This document shows, in pieces, positions 1 through 5,764 of a stretch of 6,087 nucleotides of DNA. Position 1 is the first letter of the stretch; each line of letters begins with the position of its first letter. The stretch is from Bacteroidales bacterium (GTDB lineage: Bacteria; Bacteroidota; Bacteroidia; Bacteroidales; UBA12077), in contig DAOVYZ010000229.1 of the NCBI GenBank assembly GCA_030635365.1, forward strand, positions 1 to 6,087, read 5' to 3'. The notes under the pieces were generated by a model, which saw nothing but the letters and a program-made list of their open reading frames with translations, was not told the origin of the DNA and did not search any database. The translations under genes and the position numbers were made by a program.

Positions 1-64
1 AAACTTCTAATTTATAAACTGTCTAAATTAAAATAAGGTGATTTTTCTCATAATTAGCTGAAAA

Positions 65-86
65 CTTAACACAAACTCAACACAAA
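65..86. repeat. 11-bp tandem duplication
   Basis: CTTAACACAAA (65-75) is followed directly by CTCAACACAAA (76-86), matching at 10 of 11 positions. It lies in gene-free AT-rich DNA. The 11-bp period is close to one helical turn, so a paired protein-binding site is possible, but a simple slippage duplication explains it equally well. Confidence 0.5.
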
Positions 87-90
87 TTTC

Positions 91-117
91 TATTCTGAGA
101 TAAATGTAAGCAGAATA
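91..117. repeat. Small inverted repeat, 7-bp arms
   Basis: TATTCTG (91-97) and CAGAATA (111-117) are exact reverse complements separated by 13 nt. No T-run follows closely enough to call a terminator with confidence. It could be a weak transcription end for a gene left of the window, or chance in AT-rich DNA. Confidence 0.3.
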
Positions 118-128
118 TCCGAAAAATT

Positions 129-191
129 TTGGGCAATGTAATAAACGGTAGGTTTGATGTAATGAAATGCAGGTTTGATGTAATAAACGGT
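129..191. repeat. Three tandem copies of a degenerate 21-bp repeat
   Basis: Units run 129-149, 150-170 and 171-191. Units 2 and 3 share AGGTTTGATGTAAT exactly (150-163 and 171-184). Units 1 and 3 share ATGTAATAAACGGT exactly (136-149 and 178-191), so the middle unit differs in its second half. The period is a multiple of three, so the minus strand reads as a heptad-like peptide repeat (YRLLHQT/CISLHQT/YRLLH). I see no reason to think it is translated, because the surrounding frame is low-complexity F/Y/L. Short intergenic tandem repeats of about 20 bp are common in Bacteroidota. Confidence 0.75.
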
Positions 192-289
192 AAATTTCAA
201 GATAAAAGTAAAAAGATAAAAGGAAAAAGTAAAAGGTTTCAAATTTCATGTTTAAAGATAAAAGACTAAAGGAAAAAGCCAAATAAATT
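192..289. repeat. Purine-rich 49-bp tandem duplication
   Basis: The block from 192 recurs from 241 at a constant offset of 49 bp. AAATTTCA occurs at 192-199 and 241-248, and AAAGGAAAAAG at 219-229 and 268-278. My hand alignment of 192-234 with 241-283 gives 34 of 43 identical positions. The plus strand is strongly purine-biased, with GATAAAAG at 201-208, 215-222 and 257-264. The block abuts the 21-bp repeats, so the two form one repeat cluster of about 160 bp. Low complexity inflates the similarity, and no coding role is apparent. Confidence 0.6.
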
Positions 290-300
290 TGTAATGATAA

Positions 301-560
301 TCAGGAAATGCTCTGCTAGCGTTGGAGAGTTTCAAACAACCAATGGAAGATAAAAAAAGGGGGGAATATTTCAGAAAATAAGAAGCTGTCCAAAAAACAA
401 TGTCAATTATTCTTTTTCTTCGGGAACATCCTGTCTGTAAAGTAGTACTTTATTATAATTAATGACTATTTATATGAGCGTTGGCGTATGTGTTCTGACC
501 TGCCGGCTGGTGTTTTGTCCTGCTTGCTCAGAAGTCAAGTGCAATCTATAAAATTAGGGT
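301..560. other. Gene-free stretch of mixed composition, possibly degraded mobile DNA
   Basis: This part of the 788-bp region before lysS contains no intact reading frame with a plausible start. It is less AT-rich than its surroundings, most clearly at about 477-540, which suggests a different origin from the flanking A/T-rich leader. The octamer AGCGTTGG occurs twice (318-325 and 477-484). The best-supported content is the possible transposase tail described separately at 385-460. Otherwise I recognise nothing in it. Confidence 0.4.
385..460 (-). pseudogene. Possible insertion-sequence relic: C-terminal coding remnant plus end sequence
   Basis: On the minus strand a short frame ends ...NYNKVLLYRQDVPEEKE followed by TAA, with an in-frame stop about 20 codons upstream and no start codon. 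The charged tail looks like the C-terminus of a real protein. About 10-25 nt after its stop, the minus strand reads TTTTTTGGACAGCTTCTT, which resembles the terminal inverted repeat found just past many transposase genes. Both resemblances are from memory and the opposite end of an element is not visible. It could equally be non-coding sequence that happens to read well. Confidence 0.25.
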
Positions 561-582
561 TAATACGGATAATCATTAAGAG

Positions 583-597
583 TTAGTTAGTAACTAA
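583..597. repeat. Odd-centred dyad TTAGTTA-G-TAACTAA
   Basis: Two perfect 7-bp arms (583-589 and 591-597) flank a single G. The dyad lies about 190 bp upstream of lysS, outside the region where I place the promoter. An operator is possible but nothing else supports it. Confidence 0.3.
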
Positions 598-746
598 TTA
601 ACATCAAAATAAAAATTATATTATGTTTTTGTCTCTGCGAAAACTCAAACAATAAATCATTAACACACGTTTCAAAAAAATATTACGCTTCATTAAATTA
701 CTTCATCATATAAACTATTAAACCCAATTATTTTATTATTTAATTT

Positions 747-754
747 TATCTTTG
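747..754 (+). promoter_or_regulatory. Probable lysS operon promoter, -7 element
   Basis: TATCTTTG matches the Bacteroidota primary-sigma consensus TAnnTTTG exactly and lies 34 nt before the lysS start codon, predicting a leader of roughly 25-30 nt. No good TTTG-type -33 element is visible at the expected spacing (around 722-728), so this is a one-sided match. A near-match, TATGTTTT at 622-629, could be a second, more distant start site. Confidence 0.5.
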
Positions 755-788
755 TACGCTCAATAAGTAAGTTAATATTTAAAGTTTT

Positions 789-2519
789 ATGATAAATTTA
801 GAGTTAAGCGAACAAGAGATTATTCGAAGGCAATCGTTAGAGGAGTTGAGAAAATTAGGGATAAATCCATATCCTGCTGCAAAATACGAAGTAAATGCAA
901 CATCGGAAGAAATACTTTCTAAATTCGATTCTGAAAAAAATAATTTCCGGGATATAAGTATTGCAGGAAGAATTATGAGCAGGAGAATTATGGGAAGTGC
1001 TTCATTTGTAGAATTACAAGATGACAAAGGTAAAATACAAGTTTATTTTAAGCGTGATAATATTTGTTCAGGAGAGGATAAGACACTATACAATACTGTT
1101 TTTAAGAAACTTTTAGATATTGGTGATATAATAGGAGTTAAAGGGAATGTTTTTATAACGCAAGTTGGAGAAACTTCTATTAATGTTACCGAGTTTACAG
1201 TTTTAAGTAAATCGATAAAACCATTGCCTATTGTTAAAGAAAAAGATGGAAAAACTTATGATGCTTTTTCTGACCCTGAACAGCGATATCGGCAACGTCA
1301 CTTGGATTTAATTGTTAATCCACATGTAAAAGAAGCTTTTGTGAAAAGAACAAAGCTTACAAACTCCATGCGCGAGTTTTTAAATTCGAAGGATTATCTT
1401 GAGGTTGAAACACCAATACTTCAGCCCTTGTATGGTGGTGCAGCAGCACGCCCTTTTAAGACTTTTCATAATACATTAGATCAAACTTTATACCTTAGGA
1501 TTGCTAATGAGCTTTATTTAAAAAGGTTGATTGTTGGAGGTTTTGATGGTGTTTATGAGTTTGCCAAAGATTTCCGAAATGAGGGTATGAGCAGGTTTCA
1601 CAATCCTGAATTTACACAAATGGAACTTTACGTAGCTTATAAAGATTATAACTGGATGATGGAGCTGGTTGAAGAAATGGTTGAGAAAATTGCATTAAGC
1701 CTTCATGGCACTACCGAAGTAAAAGTTGGCGAAAATAAAATAAATTTTAAACGCCCCTGGAAGCGATATACAATGTTTGAGGCTATTAAAGAGTTTACGG
1801 GTGTGGATATTTCAGGTATGGATGAAAAAGAACTTTTCGAAACAGCTAAAAAGTTAAAAATTGATGTTGATGATACCATGGGCAAAGGGAAGCTAATTGA
1901 TGAGATATTTGGTGAAATGTGCGAATCAAAATTAATACAACCAACATTTATTACCGACTACCCTATTGAAATGTCCCCACTGGCTAAAAAACACCGTAGT
2001 ACCGATGGCTTAGTTGAGCGTTTTGAAGCTATTTGTAATGGAAAAGAGATATGTAACGCATATTCGGAGCTAAACGACCCTATTGACCAAAGAGAAAGAT
2101 TCGAACAACAATTGATGTTAGGGAAACGCGGTGATGAAGAAGCAATGGTTCTTGATGAAGATTTTTTGGGAGCTATTGAATATGGTATGCCTCCTACATC
2201 CGGCTTGGGAATTGGAATCGACAGGTTAGCAATGATTATGACTAATTCGCCTTCGATTCAGGATGTATTATTTTTCCCTCAAATGCGCCCTGAAAAGAAA
2301 GCGCAAAAAGATGAGGTATCAAACTACACTGAACTTGGCATTGGAGAAGAATGGGTTCCTGTAATTCAAAAGGCAGGTTACCTTACGGTTCAAAATATGA
2401 AAGATATAAATCCGGGGGCTTTGCATCAAAAATTGTGCGGTGCTAATAAAAAATTTAAATTAGACTTACAGAATCCCAGTCTCGACGACATAAAAGCCTG
2501 GATTGAAAATATAAAATAA
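789..2519 (+). CDS. lysS: Lysyl-tRNA synthetase, class II
   Basis: This cytoplasmic enzyme attaches lysine to tRNA-Lys using ATP, through a lysyl-adenylate. The 576 residues show the class II LysRS order. An N-terminal OB-fold that binds the anticodon spans about 55-140. Motif 1 is around 184-214, ending EVETPILQP, and GGAAARPF at 216-223 follows it. Motif 2 includes FRNEGMSRFHNPEFTQME (262-279). The late catalytic-domain stretches PTFITDYP (385-392) and NAYSELNDP (423-431) are present, and motif 3 is GLGIGIDRLAMI (472-483). The usual bacterial enzyme ends shortly after the ...LFFPQMRPE segment. Here about 74 more residues (503-576) follow, which resemble a helix-hairpin-helix-like module typical of Bacteroidota LysRS. 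An in-frame TAA at 780-782 makes ATG 789 the first possible start. No Shine-Dalgarno sequence is present, as is normal for the phylum. It is first in an operon with gpsA and pgi. Confidence 0.98.
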   Translation: MINLELSEQEIIRRQSLEELRKLGINPYPAAKYEVNATSEEILSKFDSEKNNFRDISIAGRIMSRRIMGSASFVELQDDKGKIQVYFKRDNICSGEDKTLYNTVFKKLLDIGDIIGVKGNVFITQVGETSINVTEFTVLSKSIKPLPIVKEKDGKTYDAFSDPEQRYRQRHLDLIVNPHVKEAFVKRTKLTNSMREFLNSKDYLEVETPILQPLYGGAAARPFKTFHNTLDQTLYLRIANELYLKRLIVGGFDGVYEFAKDFRNEGMSRFHNPEFTQMELYVAYKDYNWMMELVEEMVEKIALSLHGTTEVKVGENKINFKRPWKRYTMFEAIKEFTGVDISGMDEKELFETAKKLKIDVDDTMGKGKLIDEIFGEMCESKLIQPTFITDYPIEMSPLAKKHRSTDGLVERFEAICNGKEICNAYSELNDPIDQRERFEQQLMLGKRGDEEAMVLDEDFLGAIEYGMPPTSGLGIGIDRLAMIMTNSPSIQDVLFFPQMRPEKKAQKDEVSNYTELGIGEEWVPVIQKAGYLTVQNMKDINPGALHQKLCGANKKFKLDLQNPSLDDIKAWIENIK

Positions 2520-2524
2520 AATGA

Positions 2525-3520
2525 ATGAGTAAAAACCCGAAAATTGCTGTTTTAGGTGGAGGTAGCTGGGCAACAGCTATCATAAAAATGCTTCTCGAAA
2601 ATGTTGATGGTATCAACTGGTATATGAGAAGTAAAGAAAAAATTAAATTTATAAAACAACATAAGCACAACAATTTCTATTTAAGCTCTGTTACTCTCGA
2701 CACAAATAAAATAGTTCTTTTTAATGATATAAGTAAAGCTATTGAAGAATCTGATTATTTAGTATTTGCAATACCTTCAGCATTTCTTAAAGATGCACTA
2801 AATAAATTAAATGTCGATTTAGAAAAAAAGATAGTAATATCTGCAATTAAAGGAATGGTTCCTGATGAAAACCTTATTATTGGTGAATATTTTAATCAGT
2901 GTTTCAATGTTCCTTTAGAATCATTTGCCGTTTTATCAGGCCCATGCCATGCCGAAGAGGTGGCACTGGAAAGATTATCGTATTTAACTATTGCATCGCC
3001 CGATTTAAAAAAGGCACGTACCATCGCAGACATGTTAAGTACAAATTATATTAAAACAAGTATTTCCGACGATATATACGGCACTGAATATTCTGCAGTA
3101 TTAAAAAATGTATTTGCAGTAGCTGCAGGTATTTGTCACGGTTTAGGATATGGTGATAATTTTAATGCTGTTTTAATATCTAATGCTATTCAGGAAATTA
3201 AACGATTTGTTGATGCTATACATCCTATAACAAGAGATATAAAAAGCTCGGCATATCTTGGGGACTTAATGGTTACAGCATACTCGCAATTTAGCAGGAA
3301 CAGGACATTTGGGAATATGATTGGAAAAGGTTATTCAGTAAAATCTGCCCAGTTAGAAATGAATATGATAGCTGAAGGATATTATGCTGTTAAATCTATT
3401 ATCGAAATTAACAAAAAGTATATGGTAAATATGCCCATTACTGAAGCAGTTTATAATATACTTTACGAAAAAATATCTCCTGCAATTGAAATAAAATTGT
3501 TAACCGAAAATTTAAGATAA
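2525..3520 (+). CDS. gpsA: NAD(P)-dependent glycerol-3-phosphate dehydrogenase
   Basis: It reduces dihydroxyacetone phosphate to sn-glycerol-3-phosphate, the backbone for phospholipid synthesis, in the cytoplasm. The N-terminal Rossmann fold carries IAVLGGGSWATA (7-18), the dinucleotide-binding glycine loop. SAIKGM includes Lys109, which matches a conserved substrate-site lysine of the family. LSGPCHAEEVA (137-147) is the family's LSGP signature. VLKN at 192-195 supplies the catalytic lysine (Lys194). The helical C-terminal domain contains GLGYGDN (206-212), GDL (246-248) and SRNRTFG (257-263), which contact substrate. The length of 331 residues is normal. ATG 2525 is preceded directly by an in-frame TGA (2522-2524), which fixes the start. 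It begins 5 nt after the lysS stop, so translation is probably coupled. A competing out-of-frame ATG lies at 2521. Nothing suggests damage or transfer. Confidence 0.97.
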   Translation: MSKNPKIAVLGGGSWATAIIKMLLENVDGINWYMRSKEKIKFIKQHKHNNFYLSSVTLDTNKIVLFNDISKAIEESDYLVFAIPSAFLKDALNKLNVDLEKKIVISAIKGMVPDENLIIGEYFNQCFNVPLESFAVLSGPCHAEEVALERLSYLTIASPDLKKARTIADMLSTNYIKTSISDDIYGTEYSAVLKNVFAVAAGICHGLGYGDNFNAVLISNAIQEIKRFVDAIHPITRDIKSSAYLGDLMVTAYSQFSRNRTFGNMIGKGYSVKSAQLEMNMIAEGYYAVKSIIEINKKYMVNMPITEAVYNILYEKISPAIEIKLLTENLR

Positions 3521-3542
3521 TCATTCCTTAAAAGATGCTAAA

Positions 3543-4889
3543 ATGAAGAATATCCAGGTTGATATAAAAAATGCCTTACCCTTTATTGGAAAAGATAACT
3601 TTGAAAAATATGAAAAATTAGTAAAAGTTCAGAATAAGAACTTAATGAATAAAACAGGCAAGGGAAATGATTTTTTAGGATGGTTAAATCTTCCGGAGGC
3701 AATACCTCAAAACTTAATTGACGACATAAATGTAACTGCCAAAAAGCTTAAAGAAAAATCAGAAGTAATTGTTGTTGTTGGAATAGGAGGTTCATATCTT
3801 GGTGCCAAAGCAGTTATCGAGTCTCTTAATGACAATTTCCATCAATATAAACATGATACTAAAAAAAACCGGATACTTTTTGCTGGTCAGAATTTATCCG
3901 AAGATTACCACTCTGAACTTTTGGAATATTTAAAAGATAAACCATTTTCTATAATTGTAATTTCAAAATCGGGAACAACAACAGAACCTGCCATCGCATT
4001 CAGACTATTACGTAAAAACCTTGAAGATAAAGTTGGGAAAGCAGAAGCATCAAAGCGTATTGTTGCAATAACAGATGCATCTAAAGGGGCCCTGCGAAAT
4101 TTGGCAGATCAGGAAGGATACAAATCTTTTGTTATTGATGATGATATTGGAGGCAGATATTCTGTTTTAACTCCAGTTGGTTTATTACCAATTGCTTGTT
4201 CGGGACATAATATTCAAAACCTAATTGATGGGGCAGTCTCAATGTTAAAACTTAGTCAAGATGGCAATTTTAATACAAACCCTGTTTATCAGTATTCAGC
4301 AATAAGGCATGCTTTATATTGCAAAAACAAAACTACCGAGATTTTAGCTAACTATAATCCTAAACTAAATTTTATATCCGAATGGTGGAAACAGCTGTTT
4401 GGAGAAAGCGAAGGGAAAGAAAATAAAGGCATTTTTACTGCCAGCGTAAGTTTTACTACCGACCTTCATTCACTTGGTCAATATATTCAGGAAGGTTTGA
4501 GAAATATTTTTGAAACGGTTATTTCTGTCGAAAAAACCAAATCCAACCTACAAATAACTTCAGATGAAGATAACTTTGACAAATTAAATTACCTGGCAAA
4601 CAAAAAAATAGGCCATATAAATAAAATGGCCGAACTAGGTGCAACTTTGGCTCATTTGGATGGCAACGTTCCTAATATTAGGATTACCATTCCGGAGATT
4701 AATGAATTTTATATAGGGCAGTTACTTTACTTTTTTGAAAAATCTTGCGCTATTAGTGGCTATTTACTAGGAATAAATCCTTTTAACCAACCTGGTGTTG
4801 AAGCCTATAAAAAGAATATGTTTGCCTTACTGGAAAAGCCCGGATTTGAAGAAGAAACAAATAATATTAGGAAGAGAATTAATAAATAA
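3543..4889 (+). CDS. pgi: Glucose-6-phosphate isomerase
   Basis: It interconverts glucose-6-phosphate and fructose-6-phosphate in glycolysis and gluconeogenesis, in the cytoplasm. The 448 residues fit the shorter bacterial form of about 450 residues. Two sugar-isomerase (SIS) domains are visible. The first has VVVGIGGSYLGAKA (77-90) and the phosphate-binding loop ISKSGTTTEP (140-149). Family signature 1 is DIGGRYSVLTPVG (201-213). Signature 2 runs from LGINPFNQPGVEAYK (409-423), and its Lys423 corresponds to a catalytic residue. GESEGK (287-292) supplies the likely catalytic glutamate, and His371 in LAHLDGNVPN the likely ring-opening histidine. Both assignments are by alignment from memory. 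ATG 3543 is the only methionine between an upstream in-frame TAA (3513-3515) and conserved sequence. It starts 22 nt after gpsA and is the last gene of the operon, ending at a convergent junction. Confidence 0.97.
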   Translation: MKNIQVDIKNALPFIGKDNFEKYEKLVKVQNKNLMNKTGKGNDFLGWLNLPEAIPQNLIDDINVTAKKLKEKSEVIVVVGIGGSYLGAKAVIESLNDNFHQYKHDTKKNRILFAGQNLSEDYHSELLEYLKDKPFSIIVISKSGTTTEPAIAFRLLRKNLEDKVGKAEASKRIVAITDASKGALRNLADQEGYKSFVIDDDIGGRYSVLTPVGLLPIACSGHNIQNLIDGAVSMLKLSQDGNFNTNPVYQYSAIRHALYCKNKTTEILANYNPKLNFISEWWKQLFGESEGKENKGIFTASVSFTTDLHSLGQYIQEGLRNIFETVISVEKTKSNLQITSDEDNFDKLNYLANKKIGHINKMAELGATLAHLDGNVPNIRITIPEINEFYIGQLLYFFEKSCAISGYLLGINPFNQPGVEAYKKNMFALLEKPGFEEETNNIRKRINK

Positions 4890-4896
4890 TATATTT

Positions 4897-5076
4897 GATT
4901 TAGTCTAAATTATTCATAAAATCTCACGCAAAGTCGCTAAGTCGCAAAGAATAAGCAAATTGACAATAAATGTTTAAAATATTCAATATTATAATATAAA
5001 AATATTGTAAGCATTAAACTATTTTAATTCAAACCTTTGCGTCTTTGCGAGATGAATTATTCAGGTTAGGTAAATC
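4897..5076. repeat. Large imperfect inverted-repeat element with CGCAAAG octamers
   Basis: The two ends are imperfect reverse complements. GATTTA (4897-4902) pairs with TAAATC (5071-5076). AATTATTCAT (4908-4917) pairs with ATGAATTATT (5052-5061) at 9 of 10 positions. ATCTC plus GCAAAG on the left (4921-4932, with a 2-nt insertion) pairs with CTTTGCGAGAT (5043-5053). The left arm contains three octamers, CGCAAAGT CGCTAAGT CGCAAAGA (4928-4951 region), and the right arm two in reverse orientation. A separate central dyad sits inside (4972-5019). CTTTGCGTCTTTGCGAG-type repeats are widespread in intergenic DNA of Bacteroidota, as I recall. Lying between convergent genes, it may end transcription on both strands or be a small non-autonomous repeat element. 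Confidence 0.65.
4972..5019. terminator. Central AT-rich stem-loop between convergent genes, possible bidirectional terminator
   Basis: GTTTAA (4972-4977) pairs with TTAAAC (5014-5019), and CAATATT (4984-4990) pairs with AATATTG (5001-5007). A mismatched internal loop separates the two helices, and the hairpin loop is 10 nt. It lies about 80 nt from the ends of both pgi and the minus-strand gene. It lacks a GC-rich stem with a T-run, so a classical Rho-independent terminator is not shown. The call rests on position and symmetry. Confidence 0.3.
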
Positions 5077-5098
5077 TAGATAAACGAAAGAAATCAAC

Positions 5099-5527
5099 TC
5101 AGGATTCTATTGTTACATTTATTTTTGCTAATTTCTCATTTATCAGCAACATCTTATTCATATTTTTAAATGAAAAGAAATCCTGATCTTCATTAAGAAA
5201 ATAATAGATTTTCAAAGTATTCTTAAAAACTTTACAACTATCCTTAAGATTATTCTGTTCAAAAAGAATATCTCCTTTCTCACTTAGTAACTCTGCCAGA
5301 CTTGCTAAATGCTCTGAATCAAATCCTTTTTCTTGTTTCAAGGCATTTATTAAAAAATCTTCCGAGAGCGAATAAATAAATTCAGAATCAAATTTAAAAT
5401 ACTTCAATAGAGTTTCATCAATTTTCTCCAGTGCTTCACGAAATCTCCCTTTTCTTTTCAATTCGATTAAAATTGCAAGAATTTCAGATACTTCATCAAT
5501 TAATTTTAATACGTTCTTCTTTTCCAC
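5099..5527 (-). CDS. Small helical TPR-like protein of unknown function
   Basis: The product has 142 residues, no signal peptide or membrane segment, and a composition rich in L, K, E and F that suggests an all-helical soluble protein. Two stretches fit the tetratricopeptide (TPR) pattern: about residues 16-43 (…LKRKGRFREALEKIDETLL…) and 74-112 (…LSEKGDILFEQNNLKDSCKVFK…). Such repeats usually mediate protein-protein contacts. I see no catalytic motif. The arrangement recalls small DUF6483-like or TPR proteins, but that is a weak memory-based match. The start is GTG (5527-5525). An in-frame TAA lies two codons upstream, and no in-frame ATG occurs before residue 123, so GTG is the only reasonable start. 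It stops with TGA and converges on pgi. It is divergent from the transporter gene and has a good -7 promoter match at 5592-5599. Confidence 0.75.
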   Translation of the reverse strand: MEKKNVLKLIDEVSEILAILIELKRKGRFREALEKIDETLLKYFKFDSEFIYSLSEDFLINALKQEKGFDSEHLASLAELLSEKGDILFEQNNLKDSCKVFKNTLKIYYFLNEDQDFFSFKNMNKMLLINEKLAKINVTIES

Positions 5528-5540
5528 TATTTAATTCGAA

Positions 5541-5558
5541 ATTTAATAGTTATTAAAT
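5541..5558. promoter_or_regulatory. Perfect dyad ATTTAATA-GT-TATTAAAT next to the GTG start
   Basis: Two 8-bp arms flank a 2-nt centre, beginning 14 nt upstream of the minus-strand start codon and inside its predicted leader. On DNA it could be an operator. In the mRNA it would form a weak A-U hairpin near the ribosome entry site. All-AT composition raises the chance of coincidence. Confidence 0.35.
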
Positions 5559-5591
5559 AGTAAGATGGTTGGTTTATTTAGCCGATAGGTT

Positions 5592-5599
5592 CAAAGGTA
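5592..5599 (-). promoter_or_regulatory. Probable -7 promoter element of the helical protein gene
   Basis: On the minus strand this reads TACCTTTG, an exact match to the Bacteroidota TAnnTTTG consensus. It lies 65 nt upstream of the GTG start and implies a leader of about 55-60 nt that includes the dyad at 5541-5558. No clear TTG-type -33 element is visible at the usual spacing. The adjacent hairpin at 5604-5635 occupies that position instead. Confidence 0.5.
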
Positions 5600-5603
5600 A
5601 ATA

Positions 5604-5635
5604 TATAAATCTTTATTCTAAATAAAGAATTTATA
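5604..5635. repeat. 14-bp AT-rich hairpin with one bulge
   Basis: TATAAATCTTTATT (5604-5617) pairs with AATAAAGAATTTATA (5621-5635), leaving a CTA loop and one unpaired A (5628). On the plus strand it is followed by ATTTATTTTTT, the layout of a weak intrinsic terminator, but no plus-strand gene ends here. Its place at the -33 position of the minus-strand promoter suggests a regulator site instead. Confidence 0.45.
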
Positions 5636-5653
5636 ATTTATTTTTTGACCAAC

Positions 5654-5683
5654 CAATGATATTTAACCATTAAAATATCATTG
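5654..5683. promoter_or_regulatory. Perfect 11-bp inverted repeat, 8-nt loop
   Basis: CAATGATATTT (5654-5664) is the exact reverse complement of AAATATCATTG (5673-5683). It is the strongest dyad in the intergenic region, about 115 bp upstream of the transporter start and 125 bp upstream of the minus-strand start. No T-run follows, so a terminator is unlikely and an operator is the better guess. Confidence 0.5.
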
Positions 5684-5696
5684 TTAAGCTATTAAT

Positions 5697-5710
5697 ATAA
5701 CACCTGTTAT
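5697..5710. promoter_or_regulatory. Operator-like dyad ATAACA-CC-TGTTAT
   Basis: Perfect 6-bp half-sites around a 2-nt centre give a 14-bp site of the size bound by many dimeric helix-turn-helix regulators. It lies 87 nt upstream of the transporter start codon, a reasonable place for a control site of that gene. No regulator is encoded in the window. Confidence 0.4.
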
Positions 5711-5755
5711 TATACTTCCATGGTATTTCCTTATTCCGGATACTTTTTATTTTTA

Positions 5756-5764
5756 TATCATTTG
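5756..5764 (+). promoter_or_regulatory. Weak candidate promoter of the transporter gene
   Basis: TATCATTTG resembles the TAnnTTTG -7 consensus but has three rather than two spacer bases. It lies 32 nt before the ATG, a normal distance. An alternative near-match is TACTTTTT at 5741-5748. Neither has a convincing -33 partner. Confidence 0.25.

Noticed and set aside
1..36. Eleven open codons (KLLIYKLSKLK) from the window edge to TAA, possibly the end of an upstream gene
   Set aside because: It is far too short to support a gene, and AT-rich DNA gives such runs by chance.
28..282. 84-codon minus-strand frame containing the YRLLHQT-like peptide repeats
   Set aside because: It runs through the tandem-repeat cluster, its translation is low-complexity F/Y/L/S, and no domain is recognisable. 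The peptide repeats simply follow from the 21-bp DNA period.
129..289. CRISPR array
   Set aside because: The repeats are directly tandem with no unique spacers, the units are degenerate, and no cas genes are nearby.
301..345. tRNA-like stretch with GGAGAGTTTCAAAC
   Set aside because: It has no matching acceptor stem, D-arm or GGTTCRANYCC T-arm.
540..788. Lysine riboswitch, T-box or other structured leader before lysS
   Set aside because: No conserved riboswitch or T-box core is visible, the predicted leader is only about 25-30 nt, and T-box control is not expected in this phylum.
779..1027. Minus-strand frame overlapping the start of lysS
   Set aside because: It is the antisense shadow of well-conserved lysS coding sequence, with no domain of its own.
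1703..1885. 60-codon minus-strand frame inside lysS
   Set aside because: It is an antisense shadow within the conserved LysRS catalytic region.
2455..2673. 72-codon minus-strand frame across the lysS-gpsA junction, hydrophobic and membrane-like
   Set aside because: It is antisense to the gpsA Rossmann motif and the LysRS C-terminus. The hydrophobic look comes from reversed Lys/Asn-rich codons.
789..4889. Frameshifts or missing catalytic residues in lysS, gpsA or pgi
   Set aside because: All expected motifs are present, lengths are normal for the families, and each frame is intact.
5604..5650. Intrinsic terminator on the plus strand (hairpin followed by a T-run)
   Set aside because: No plus-strand gene ends upstream of it, and the stem is almost all A-T. 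It is listed as a hairpin instead.
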